Positions 1 through 7,600 of a DNA stretch of 64,000 bases are shown piece after piece (the first letter of the stretch is position 1; the number at the start of each line of letters is the position of its first letter). Source of the DNA: PKWO01 sp036384915 (lineage in GTDB: Bacteria; Pseudomonadota; Gammaproteobacteria; Burkholderiales; Burkholderiaceae_D); NCBI GenBank assembly GCA_036384915.1, contig DASVLJ010000047.1, positions 23,632 to 87,631 on the forward strand, given 5' to 3'. The notes under the pieces are model-generated. The model was not told the DNA's origin. It saw nothing but the letters and a program-made list of their open reading frames with translations, and made no database searches. The position numbers and the translations under genes are program-made.

Positions 1-1251
1 AGGCTTGATCACGCTAGTGTGCCGCACAGCGCCTATCGATTGAGCACTATCGATGGCTGGGCGATTCGACTGATTGCCAATTTTCCAAGTCGAAGTGCCC
101 ACGATCCTGAAATTTTGCGGCTTGCTGCACCTGCGAGCGATTACCCGGCGATTCGAGACGCTGCTTGGAAGTTACTTCTAGCCGGACATGTTAACGACGT
201 CTTACGCGCGTCCTACGCACAGGTCATTGTTGACGAGTATCAGGATTGCTCGGTTCCCCAGCACTTGATAGTGTACTACCTCTCTCTTATCTTGCCGACT
301 TGCGTGCTGGGCGATCCGATGCAGGCCATCTTCGGATTTCGCGGCAATGCCTTGGCTGACTGGCAGAGACAAGTGTGCACACATTTCCCGATCGTGGGAG
401 AGTTAGCAACGCCTTGGCGTTGGCGCAATGCTGGTAGTGAGTCGCTTGGACAGTGGCTACTTGATGTCCGGCGATCACTGTCTGCTGGGCAGCGGGTCGA
501 TCTGCGTACAGGGCCTGCGGCCGCAGTGACGTGGGTTCAGCTAATCCAGCCGAATGAGCATACTCAACGCCTAGCCGCAGCACGTACGAACCCACCCACA
601 GTCGATGGGCGCGTGCTGCTCATTGCGGATAGTCGCAACCGTACGATTCAGCAAAGCTTTGCCAGCCAAATTCCAGGGGCTTCAACCGTTGAGGCCGTTG
701 ATCTGCAAGATATGATTGCCTTTGCTCGCAGTTTTGACCTAACCTCCCCAAATGCTCTGGGGCAGTTGCTGTCGCTAGCACAAAGTGTCATGACTAATGT
801 AGGGGCACCAGAGTTGTTGCGACGTCTTGGCGCTTTGTCACGAGGTACTGCCAGGAATGTCGCGTCCGAAACGGAAAATCTTGCCTTAGCCTTTCAGCGA
901 GCACCATCCTATTCGGCCGCTGCCAAGGTGCTATCTGAATTGCGCGCGATGCCAAACGTTCGAGTGCACAGGCCGGCCATCCTTTATGCAGTCCTAAAGG
1001 CGCTTCGCGAAGCATCCGGCGGAGTTGTCTCTTTGGCAGAAGCCGCGTTACGCGTTCGGGAAGAAAATCGACTTGTCGGTCGACCGTTACCAAAGCGTGC
1101 CGTTGGGAGTACCCTTCTGCTCAAGGGGTTGGAAGCTGAAGTTGCAGTTATATTGAACACGGACGATATGAACGCACAGCACCTATACGTGGCTATGACC
1201 CGCGGATCAATGCAATTGGTTGTATGCAGTTCCAGTGCTTTGATCGGATAG
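1..1251 (+). CDS. UvrD/Rep-type superfamily 1 DNA helicase, C-terminal part (5' end outside window)
   Basis: The reading frame is open from base 1, so the real start and the Walker A motif lie left of the window. The first visible segment (RLSTIDGWAIRL, bases about 37-72) matches motif Ia of UvrD-like helicases. VIVDEYQDC (about 223-249) is the Walker B/motif II, LGDPMQAIFGFRG (about 307-345) is motif III, and HLYVAMTRG (about 1180-1206) is motif VI with the arginine finger. This is therefore an SF1A ATP-dependent helicase. A protein of this size, roughly 480-500 residues once the missing N-terminus is added, with short 1B/2B insertions fits GajB of the Gabija anti-phage system, whose OLD-type nuclease partner GajA sits immediately upstream; that would be off-window. 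The SF1 assignment is solid. The Gabija assignment is inference from size and from the accessory genes that follow. Confidence 0.85.
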   Translation, partial: RLDHASVPHSAYRLSTIDGWAIRLIANFPSRSAHDPEILRLAAPASDYPAIRDAAWKLLLAGHVNDVLRASYAQVIVDEYQDCSVPQHLIVYYLSLILPTCVLGDPMQAIFGFRGNALADWQRQVCTHFPIVGELATPWRWRNAGSESLGQWLLDVRRSLSAGQRVDLRTGPAAAVTWVQLIQPNEHTQRLAAARTNPPTVDGRVLLIADSRNRTIQQSFASQIPGASTVEAVDLQDMIAFARSFDLTSPNALGQLLSLAQSVMTNVGAPELLRRLGALSRGTARNVASETENLALAFQRAPSYSAAAKVLSELRAMPNVRVHRPAILYAVLKALREASGGVVSLAEAALRVREENRLVGRPLPKRAVGSTLLLKGLEAEVAVILNTDDMNAQHLYVAMTRGSMQLVVCSSSALIG

Positions 1252-1312
1252 CTCCGATCACCAAATCGGACGAACTGAAAAGATTCCAAAGAACCTAACC
1301 GCCCAATTGAAC

Positions 1313-2149
1313 ATGATCGCTCCTGCACAATCCCAACAAGATCTAATCACGCAAATCGCGACCCAAATCGTTGAGCAGACTTTCCTCGAAAACTGGAAGT
1401 TCTATGCGCTCCTAGCTGCATTATTTTTGATCGGAATATGCGCGACTGCGTACCTTACTGCATACTGGAAATCGAGCGCAGAAGCCAAACACCGTGAACG
1501 CGATTTCGAAAACATCTTGCAACAACTGAGGAAATCTGAGGAGATCAAAACACTTATTACAGCAACTGCGGAGGACCAAAAATACGTTAACAACTTGCAC
1601 CGTGAGCGACTGGAAACCTTAGTGCAACAAACCTACCTTTTGACAAACAAAACCCACGCCGCCGTACAAAAATCCACTTGTGGAGCCGACACTGACGAAA
1701 TTATGTTTGCCGCCACCGAAGAACTCGCGCGCATTGACGCAATACGTACGCTCTATTTTCCCGACCTTATCACGGACACAGTCTCCCTCTACCAAACGTA
1801 TACAGAAGCGACAACAGCCGCTGTCCGTTTGGCCCAAGCAACTCGCGAGCGCGCCGATCGCGAACAGCAATTGCGGACCTTGAACTTCAATGAAGACGAA
1901 TTTCGACAACTTTCGGAAGAACAAAAAGAGTTTTTCGACCTTAACGCACTGACAGCTAAAGTGGAACAAAAGCGAAAGGAACTGCACGCGCCATTCAAGA
2001 AATTCAACGAAATCGCGAATCAGTTGCGAAAAAATGCTGTCAAAACTTATGGTGCCGCACTAGCCCTTCCAAGGGCCGATTCAACCGAAAGCGACAAGCT
2101 AGAACCAAACACAAAACCTTTAACTGAAAAGCGACTAATTCGAGACTAG
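1313..2149 (+). CDS. Membrane-anchored coiled-coil protein, function unknown
   Basis: An in-frame TTG lies 6 bp upstream (1307), but the ATG at 1313 is the more likely start; neither has a strong Shine-Dalgarno sequence. The product is 278 residues. After about 27 residues comes one hydrophobic helix (FYALLAALFLIGICATAYL), followed by long charged helical stretches with high Glu/Lys/Arg/Gln content, typical of coiled coils (residues about 55-100, 165-190, 210-250). No catalytic motif is visible. It starts 62 bp after the helicase on the same strand, so it may be cotranscribed with it. A single TM plus coiled coil is common among membrane-proximal sensors or effectors in defence loci, but that role is only an inference. 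I do not recognise the family. Confidence 0.7.
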   Translation: MIAPAQSQQDLITQIATQIVEQTFLENWKFYALLAALFLIGICATAYLTAYWKSSAEAKHRERDFENILQQLRKSEEIKTLITATAEDQKYVNNLHRERLETLVQQTYLLTNKTHAAVQKSTCGADTDEIMFAATEELARIDAIRTLYFPDLITDTVSLYQTYTEATTAAVRLAQATRERADREQQLRTLNFNEDEFRQLSEEQKEFFDLNALTAKVEQKRKELHAPFKKFNEIANQLRKNAVKTYGAALALPRADSTESDKLEPNTKPLTEKRLIRD

Positions 2150-2339
2150 GATCGTCCAAAGTTCGTCGGATGGCGTCCTCATCCACGTGAAGAATGTTGA
2201 GCCAAAGGTCGCCGTGCAATGTGCCGTTCGTTTCACCCGGAATAACTGCCTTGAATTGCAGCGCGCAAAGTCGCCAATTATTTCCAAAATGCATCACAAT
2301 GCGGGGTATCGACTCGCCAGAAATCGAGCGAGTTGACAT
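2040..2339 (-). CDS. Possible small antisense ORF, coding-like in its 5' two thirds
   Basis: The otherwise empty 240-bp gap (2150-2389) carries on the minus strand an ORF whose residues read like a globular protein (PRIVMHFGNNW, AVIPGETNGTLHGDLWL, VDEDAIRRTLDDP). The ATG at 2339 follows a GGAG; a GTG at 2396 would extend it by 19 residues with three cysteines. Its last third runs antisense to the end of the coiled-coil gene and looks non-coding. It could be a 3'-truncated remnant, a convergent small gene, or a chance ORF. No family is recognised. Confidence 0.3.
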   Translation of the reverse strand: MSTRSISGESIPRIVMHFGNNWRLCALQFKAVIPGETNGTLHGDLWLNILHVDEDAIRRTLDDPSLELVAFQLKVLCLVLACRFRLNRPLEGLVRHHKF

Positions 2340-2389
2340 TGCTCCACAAAAATTGCATTCTGCGCAATAGCAAATAAACGGGAGGCTGC

Positions 2390-3367
2390 ATGGCACGACA
2401 AACGATATACAAAAAAGTCTATTGTAAAAATGCGGTATTTCAAGATCGACGGGAAAAACCGACCATTCAGGCGAAACTCAGCGATGCGCTAACAAAACTG
2501 AAGAAGGTCGGCAAGCGCAAAGAAGTTCTTGGTGACGACGAGCGATATGTTCGTGCGATTATTTACCATCGACAAAATGCCAACATGCTTTTCGGGATTT
2601 TGGCCTCATATGAACGTGGTACGCATCAACTTACGGTGGCCGAGGATGATGACGCGGAGATGTTGAGTGTCGAGCAAGTAGCACCTCCAAACAGCGAAGA
2701 AGATAAACGTCGTGAATTCCTCGAAGGACTTTGTTATTTTGGGTGCTACAAGAACCATATCGTCGTAGTTCCCTCGCGGGCTTTGGGGATCAAGCCTTTT
2801 GAAGCGCATACCAATTGGTTATTGCTGAAAGCGGGATCGATCCCCGCCAGCAATCGCGTGGGGTTCTCGGACCAAATTGCCCAGGCAACAAAGGAAAAAA
2901 TACGAACTGCTCATGTCAAAGAGGTGGAAATCGGGGCACCACTTATTGATCCTGATTCGATCGAACAAAAAGAGGTCAAGGGACAACGCTTTTCTTCATT
3001 TGAATATGGAGGCTTCGGCGTAGATATGCTGCGCCAGATTTTGGGAAAGGACAAGGTCGATGGAATGCGCCTCGCTGATGCATTGGACGGAAATATCGAG
3101 GTCAGCCTTAGGGTGCGCTACAAGCGCGCTACCACGGAAAAAGCTCATAAGTTGCTGGACAATATTGCACTGGCGGTAAGAAACATTGATGAAGATGAAG
3201 TGAAATTGATTTTGGCCGGAGGAGGAACTGTGCAAGGCAGTGAACTAAAACTCTCCGCCATGTTGGGTGTTGAGTCGTTCGACGGCATTCCCAACCCCGA
3301 CGACCTTTTTCAAAAAATGCAGGCCTGGCTAACTGATCAGATACAAAACAAAATAATAGAGCCGTGA
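2390..3367 (+). CDS. Soluble protein of a two-gene cassette, RexA-like by layout
   Basis: 325 residues from an ATG with a good GGGAGG Shine-Dalgarno 5 bp upstream. No signal peptide or membrane segment is visible. The N-terminal half mixes basic helices with beta-like stretches (MLFGILASYERG, HIVVVPSRALG). The second half has the segment GVDMLRQILGKDKVDGM followed by a strand-rich stretch (IEVSLRVRYKR) and a helix. The order soluble protein of about 300 residues then four-TM protein, overlapping by 4 bp, is that of lambda RexA-RexB. The C-terminal LG..D.(V/I)(D/E)G motif followed by a basic strand is reminiscent of RexA as I remember it. Kiwa (KwaA/KwaB) has the opposite gene order. RexA-likeness is an inference; otherwise the gene is unassigned. 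Confidence 0.8.
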   Translation: MARQTIYKKVYCKNAVFQDRREKPTIQAKLSDALTKLKKVGKRKEVLGDDERYVRAIIYHRQNANMLFGILASYERGTHQLTVAEDDDAEMLSVEQVAPPNSEEDKRREFLEGLCYFGCYKNHIVVVPSRALGIKPFEAHTNWLLLKAGSIPASNRVGFSDQIAQATKEKIRTAHVKEVEIGAPLIDPDSIEQKEVKGQRFSSFEYGGFGVDMLRQILGKDKVDGMRLADALDGNIEVSLRVRYKRATTEKAHKLLDNIALAVRNIDEDEVKLILAGGGTVQGSELKLSAMLGVESFDGIPNPDDLFQKMQAWLTDQIQNKIIEP

Positions 3368-3987
3368 ATTCGAACCGCATTCCTTTTGCCAGTTTGCTTC
3401 GCACAACGGTTTTGGCGATCGTTATCGTTACCGCCGCATCTTGGGGTGGTTATGCACTTTGCGATTACGTTCCTGTTGAGCTCCTCGCTGGGCTGCTCAA
3501 ATATGGAATTTCTGTTGTGGGTGTAATTTGGTTTTTTTCGCTAACTGTATACAACAAGCTATCGGACATATCCGACATCTCCGGGCTAGATTACGATCAG
3601 CACCGACGCATCGAGATTGAGGTGCGAAGTAGGCTGCAGTGGTTTTGGTTAAGGGCGGTCGTATTGGGAATGTCAGCGCTGGTAATGTTCCTCCCATCGC
3701 TGATCCTTGATTTGAAAGCACCGAAAATGCAAGTGCCTTCGATTATTGTCGCGATCGGGTGTGGTTGTTTCGCAATTTGCTTAGTCTCTCTCCGGGGAGT
3801 TTGGCGGGAGCTGGAAGATATTCGGCAATTACGATCCTACGTCAAAGAAATCGAGCGTCGGGAAAAAGAGCGAGCCGATCAAGTGAAGGAGCTGAAAGAA
3901 GGAAGCGAAGAGGAATGGAAGCCTGACGAAACTTTGAAAGGATTCAGGGAAGCCAAAAATTCCGGTGACTTCGACGATGAAGGCTGA
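3364..3987 (+). CDS. Four-helix inner-membrane protein with charged tail, RexB-like by layout
   Basis: 207 residues. The GTG start sits inside the stop codon region of the upstream gene (GTGA, 4-bp overlap), which implies translational coupling and a joint function. Four hydrophobic helices are visible (residues about 10-31, 41-64, 93-117 and 120-142). They are followed by a soluble tail of about 65 residues dominated by Lys/Glu (ERREKERADQVKELKEGSEE), probably coiled coil and cytoplasmic. Small four-TM proteins paired with a soluble sensor are seen in abortive-infection systems, where they depolarise or permeabilise the membrane (RexB). The tail makes it longer than RexB (144 residues). The function is inferred from architecture only. 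Confidence 0.8.
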   Translation: MNSNRIPFASLLRTTVLAIVIVTAASWGGYALCDYVPVELLAGLLKYGISVVGVIWFFSLTVYNKLSDISDISGLDYDQHRRIEIEVRSRLQWFWLRAVVLGMSALVMFLPSLILDLKAPKMQVPSIIVAIGCGCFAICLVSLRGVWRELEDIRQLRSYVKEIERREKERADQVKELKEGSEEEWKPDETLKGFREAKNSGDFDDEG

Positions 3988-4106
3988 CCAGACTTTCTTT
4001 TCGCTCAGATGCTGTATTTCCATGACCATTGCGCATAACCTCACACCAATTAAATTTTCCAACGAAGCCGCTGACACGACGAAAAGCTAAATAACGAAGG
4101 AGCCAC

Positions 4107-4706
4107 ATGGAAACTATTCAAGATCGTATTTTATTGTGTTTCGTGGAGAGGGCGCCAAATCCACTTACTGCCCAAATGATTTACATCGCACTAAACGATA
4201 GTGCCATTACCTTCCCAACAGTAGAAGGCGAACTTAAAAAACTTTGTACAGCAGGAAAGATTAGAGAACATGGGCAACGCCCCCAAGGAATTGGCCCTAT
4301 CGGTTCATACAGGGTCGGCTATGTGCTGCCAACATATGACAATATACCGATCAAAATGCATATAAACATAAAAAACTTCACGATGGGCCGCTTTCTAGGC
4401 GGTGACGCGGCGCGCGCAGAAGACTTCAATATACTAATCGAAACGTTTGCGCGAGAGTTAACAAAGGTCGAGCAAGAAGCAGAAGACCGAATTGCCAGGA
4501 CAATGCAACAATATTGGGCCAACGTAATAGCGCTCTTTGGCGCATTCATTGGTGTATTTTCATTGATCACCGGATTCCTGCGAACGGTGCCATTTGAAAA
4601 GGACTCTACGTTTTTATCGATTCTTGTCTTGAGCAGTGCACAAACTTTGCCCTTGGCGTTAATTCTCCTGGTGTTTGTGCTCATTTTGCGCAAGTTAATA
4701 CACTAA
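4107..4706 (+). CDS. Winged-helix-like N-domain fused to two C-terminal membrane helices
   Basis: 199 residues; ATG preceded by AAGGAG with about 5-bp spacing. Residues 1-75 look like a winged-helix unit (PNPLTAQMIYIALND, then a helix VEGELKKLCTAGKIRE and a wing ending GSYRVGYVLP). A charged helix follows (FARELTKVEQEAEDRIARTM), and then two hydrophobic helices (ANVIALFGAFIGVFSLITGF and ILVLSSAQTLPLALILLVFVLIL) separated by a short loop. The domain order suggests a cytosolic sensing or regulatory domain on a membrane-embedded hairpin. It lies 67 bp before the nucleotidyltransferase gene on the same strand, so a two-gene signal-effector unit is possible. I know no named family with this combination. 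Confidence 0.75.
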   Translation: METIQDRILLCFVERAPNPLTAQMIYIALNDSAITFPTVEGELKKLCTAGKIREHGQRPQGIGPIGSYRVGYVLPTYDNIPIKMHINIKNFTMGRFLGGDAARAEDFNILIETFARELTKVEQEAEDRIARTMQQYWANVIALFGAFIGVFSLITGFLRTVPFEKDSTFLSILVLSSAQTLPLALILLVFVLILRKLIH

Positions 4707-4720
4707 ACATGGAGAGACGC

Positions 4721-4777
4721 ATGCATCGTAAGCCGGCAAAACTTTTTTGGCCGCAATACATGAGAGGCCTCAGATGA
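4721..4777 (+). CDS. 18-codon leader ORF overlapping the nucleotidyltransferase start
   Basis: An ATG preceded by GGAGAG (4-bp gap) opens an ORF encoding MHRKPAKLFWPQYMRGLR. Its TGA stop shares bases with the ATG of the next gene (ATGA, 4774-4777). Such an overlap usually means re-initiation, so translation of the short ORF could set the level of the nucleotidyltransferase. Whether the peptide itself matters cannot be told. Confidence 0.35.
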   Translation: MHRKPAKLFWPQYMRGLR

Positions 4778-6306
4778 GTGAATTTTTCCCGGACGCGGAA
4801 ATTGCGGTCGCTCTGTGCAAGAAATGGGCTGATGAACTTGGCGCGCAATTCAGTAATTGTGGCTTTTATCTATTCGGCAGCACTATCTATGAGTATGGCG
4901 AGCAATTCGATGCCTTACGAAGCGATCTCGATATTATTTGCGTCTTGCCGCCCAATTTAGGAACAATTGACCGTCTATCCCTATTAGGCCAGCTCAAAGA
5001 CAAAAAAATGCAGCTTGAGTTGCAAATGATTCCTGGACTTCATCGCGTCACTTGTGATGATCCGGGCGTGAGCTTGGTTCCAGTTACGAGCCTTGAGCTG
5101 AAGGCGAATGTTCACAAAAGCGCGGCTCGAAATTTTTTCGACAAAAATATTTTCATGGATTTGCGCTCAGGAAAAATCAGTTTTTTCTTCGCTGACTATG
5201 GCTCTTTGGAGATTTCTAATGGAAGACGTCAAGCTCTCGAATTTTGCCAAAAAATACGTAATGAATTTTTAGCAGTTAGTGCCAACGAGACCGGCGGAAT
5301 TCGGCCATACAAGGGATTTGATCCAATACCTAAGGCTTTTCTCCGCTGTGCAGCGCAAATCGCCCCCGATGTAAAAACGGGAGCTTGGTACGATACTCGC
5401 TATGGCTTAGACTATCTCTTTAAGGTGTTGGGTGAACGCAAGGATGAACATGAAACTTTTGATCGGCTATATAAAAAAATATCCATTCGACGCGGAGCAA
5501 AGGGGCAGGAACAAACCCTAGGACCACTTGACCAACTTCTGCTTGCGGAAATACTTTTCGATGAGGCGAGTAAAGGAAAAACGGAAGATTTGGTGAAATG
5601 GCGCATAGTCGTCAAAGAAGAGATCTGGTACGAAGACGAGGGTAAGATGCTGGAAGGAATTGCGGGAATCATACCTCAAGCGAAGCGCATGTCTGACGGA
5701 TCGGGCAGTAACACACTTAATCTGGTGAGCACACTTAGCGCTTTCAAACTTTTTGATTACTTTTGGAAGAGCGAACTGCTCGATCAGTTTTTAGGTTTCA
5801 AAGACGAACGCGTGATTCTTGATGTAAGTTTACTTAACGAATCGGAGACGTCGGCATCAAGTCGTGAAATAGCGTTGGAGCAGTTACTGCGCGACTGGGT
5901 TCCGCCAACGAAAATTGAACGGCGCAACGCAGAAGATCGCTTATTGGAATATTTGCAGCAAAAATTTGATAACTCAGAAAACCTCAAAGGGGCAATTTTC
6001 GACCGAAATATACGGCTCGGCCTCCCCGACTCAGACAGTATTGAAATTGATTTTCTTCTTGCATGGCCAGATCCATCGGGCCGAAGGCATGAACCAATGG
6101 GGATCGAGATCACAAATGCTCGTTCTGCAACGGATTTCGTTCAGAAAATATCGCGCCTCGTAAATGTGGGTCGTCCCCTCTTTCTGCTTCTTCTTGGTGA
6201 CGAGTCCACTTTAGCCAAAATTAACGACCTTGATCCGAAGCTAAGAAGGATCAATCCGAACCTACATGTTTTAACTTTCCCGTTGACCGCTTCCGTTGCA
6301 CAGTGA
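4774..6306 (+). CDS. Nucleotidyltransferase-fold protein, CD-NTase-like, with possible nuclease-like C-terminus
   Basis: The ATG at 4774 is preferred over the in-frame TTG at 4747 because it follows GAGAGG at about 6 bp and overlaps the leader ORF. The product is 510 residues. Residues 31-55 contain the pol-beta nucleotidyltransferase signature: YLFGS (Gly35-Ser36), then SDLDI with Asp51 and Asp53. Glu82 in MQLELQM is a candidate third acidic residue. The middle (about 130-330) is helical, like the C-lobe of CD-NTases. Near the C-terminus, SIEIDFLL (Asp426) and MGIEIT (Glu445) resemble a degenerate PD-(D/E)xK core with Thr in place of Lys. If it is a CD-NTase it would make a nucleotide messenger for an effector such as the two-TM protein upstream. 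If not, it could modify tRNA or protein. The fold call is firm; product and pathway are inference. Confidence 0.75.
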   Translation: MSEFFPDAEIAVALCKKWADELGAQFSNCGFYLFGSTIYEYGEQFDALRSDLDIICVLPPNLGTIDRLSLLGQLKDKKMQLELQMIPGLHRVTCDDPGVSLVPVTSLELKANVHKSAARNFFDKNIFMDLRSGKISFFFADYGSLEISNGRRQALEFCQKIRNEFLAVSANETGGIRPYKGFDPIPKAFLRCAAQIAPDVKTGAWYDTRYGLDYLFKVLGERKDEHETFDRLYKKISIRRGAKGQEQTLGPLDQLLLAEILFDEASKGKTEDLVKWRIVVKEEIWYEDEGKMLEGIAGIIPQAKRMSDGSGSNTLNLVSTLSAFKLFDYFWKSELLDQFLGFKDERVILDVSLLNESETSASSREIALEQLLRDWVPPTKIERRNAEDRLLEYLQQKFDNSENLKGAIFDRNIRLGLPDSDSIEIDFLLAWPDPSGRRHEPMGIEITNARSATDFVQKISRLVNVGRPLFLLLLGDESTLAKINDLDPKLRRINPNLHVLTFPLTASVAQ

Positions 6307-6367
6307 ACGAGAGGGAATTCAAAACCGAATAGTTTTGTTGCGTAATTTCGATATTTCTTGGGTCAAT

Positions 6368-6400
6368 GCGTTGCGCACGGCTTGGAAACGTGCGCAACGC
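6368..6400. repeat. Perfect 11-bp inverted repeat next to a DnaA-box-like 9-mer
   Basis: GCGTTGCGCAC (6368-6378) and GTGCGCAACGC (6390-6400) are perfect complements with an 11-base loop. They are followed directly by TGTGGATAA (6401-6409), the complement of the consensus DnaA box TTATCCACA. The 11-mer TGCGCAACGCT recurs as a direct repeat at 6391-6401 and 6827-6837. No T-run follows, so it is not an obvious intrinsic terminator for the gene upstream. It may be the edge of a lost mobile element. Confidence 0.6.
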
Positions 6401-6585
6401 TGTGGATAACTTTCAATTTGCAACATTTTGCTTGTAGAGAAAGTCATTAAAACCTTTAAATTCAAAAAGATAGATATGCAACACTGCACCGAAAGTACCT
6501 AGTTTGCGAAATTTTAGTCAGCCGCTGTAACAAGATTTAACCGAATACCCGGCATCTGAGCGCTCTAACCTAAATCTCTAGACAC

Positions 6586-6695
6586 TTTTAACGTAATCGT
6601 CCGTACGGATTGTCAAACAGTGCTTCTTGACGATTTGTCCGAACGTTTAGGTAAAATCGAATTCAAATTCAATCCGTCCGAACATTTACGTTAAT
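6586..6695. repeat. Three ~22-bp imperfect repeats, possible transposon-end binding sites
   Basis: Copy 2 (6635-6656, core TGTCCGAACGTTTAGGTAAA) and copy 3 (6674-6695, core CGTCCGAACATTTACGTTAA) are in direct orientation about 39 bp apart. Copy 1 (6586-6608) reads as the reverse complement (CCGTACGGACGATTACGTTA). Copies 1 and 3 agree at about 18 of 22 positions. Spaced ~20-bp repeats starting TGTCC are typical of binding sites at the ends of Tn7/Tn5053-type transposons. No transposase lies nearby, so this would be an orphan end. The rest of the gene-free stretch 6307-6825 shows nothing else I can assign. Confidence 0.5.
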
Positions 6696-6825
6696 TGCTC
6701 GAAGCGACGCCGTCAATCCCAATAGCGTCCCAAGGCCATGTCGGCAGGTGTCACACAGCAAGCGCGTCGAGCTTGGACGCTGCATAGTCACGCATATCGG
6801 CGGCAAGCAATAATCGACCGCATAG

Positions 6826-7600
6826 TTGCGCAACGCTAGCCAAGCCCGTCGCTACCAACTCTGTTATCTGATCGTTTGTCTGCTTCAAATCAATTCAGAG
6901 CCTTGCCGGTATCCGAGCATTGCACAGTCCCTTGTCTACATGGCCAAACACTGGGACCAGATGGTCCAAACGTTTGGTGACGAAATTTGGGCGCAAATTT
7001 CAAGCCGTTCACCGGACGAAGCCTGGTGTTGGGAAGTGCTGGCGCCTCACGTCGGTGAGTCACCGAAAATGCGAAATGACTTCCTTGCATATTGTTCGCG
7101 TGAACGTAATCAACTGTCTGTCGATGGCATCGAGGCGCTGTCCCGCGAGCTTCCTGGTTCGCACTTGTTGCGCGAGCACTGTTTAAGGATTTTGGGTGAT
7201 GGCATCCATCACAAAAACCTCTCGCCCTACGACCACCTTCGACGAGAGATTGTCGTCGGCAGAATTCTTGGCAATCAATTCGCCAATGAAGATGGTCTTC
7301 AACAGAAGCTTGAAAAGGTGAGCGAAACCCGCCCTTCGATTGCGTTTGCCGGCCTTTCAATTGCGTGGAGGGACAGCGCCGTGCTCAAGAATACACACGC
7401 ATACATTCGAGGAGAAAATTACCGTGCTGGTTACTTGAACTGGCCGGATGCAGCAGCAGTCTGCTGCCTTTTGGATTCAGACGAGCAGTTTTGCAATTTT
7501 GTATTTCGATTTGTTGATCACGCATCTGATTCGCACTGGGGATTTCTTTCCTATTGTGTTGATCCGATCGTTGAACGAATTCAGCGAGCGCCACAGGTCC
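6826..7600 (+). pseudogene. Fragment of a helical-repeat protein (defence-gene remnant?)
   Basis: The frame is open from 6826, just after a TAG stop, to 7710. Residues encoded by about 6840-7595 read as a coherent alpha-helical protein with HEAT-like spacing (SRSPDEAWCWEVLAPHVGE, GSHLLREHCLRILGD, DDGLQ-like turns). There is no convincing start codon or Shine-Dalgarno sequence; an internal ATG lies at 6940. The last ~37 codons lie antisense to a signal-peptide gene on the other strand and do not look coding. The likeliest reading is a 5'- and 3'-truncated piece of a large gene, for example the C-terminal repeats of a STAND/NACHT-type protein, but no ATPase motif is present to prove it. Confidence 0.5.

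Noticed and set aside
2390..3987. Kiwa (KwaA/KwaB) system
   Set aside because: The gene order is reversed, with the soluble gene first, and I see no DUF4868-like pattern. It is kept only as an alternative to check.
6401..6409. Replication origin based on the DnaA-box-like sequence
   Set aside because: Only one box, no AT-rich unwinding region with clustered boxes, and no dnaA, dnaN or rep gene nearby.
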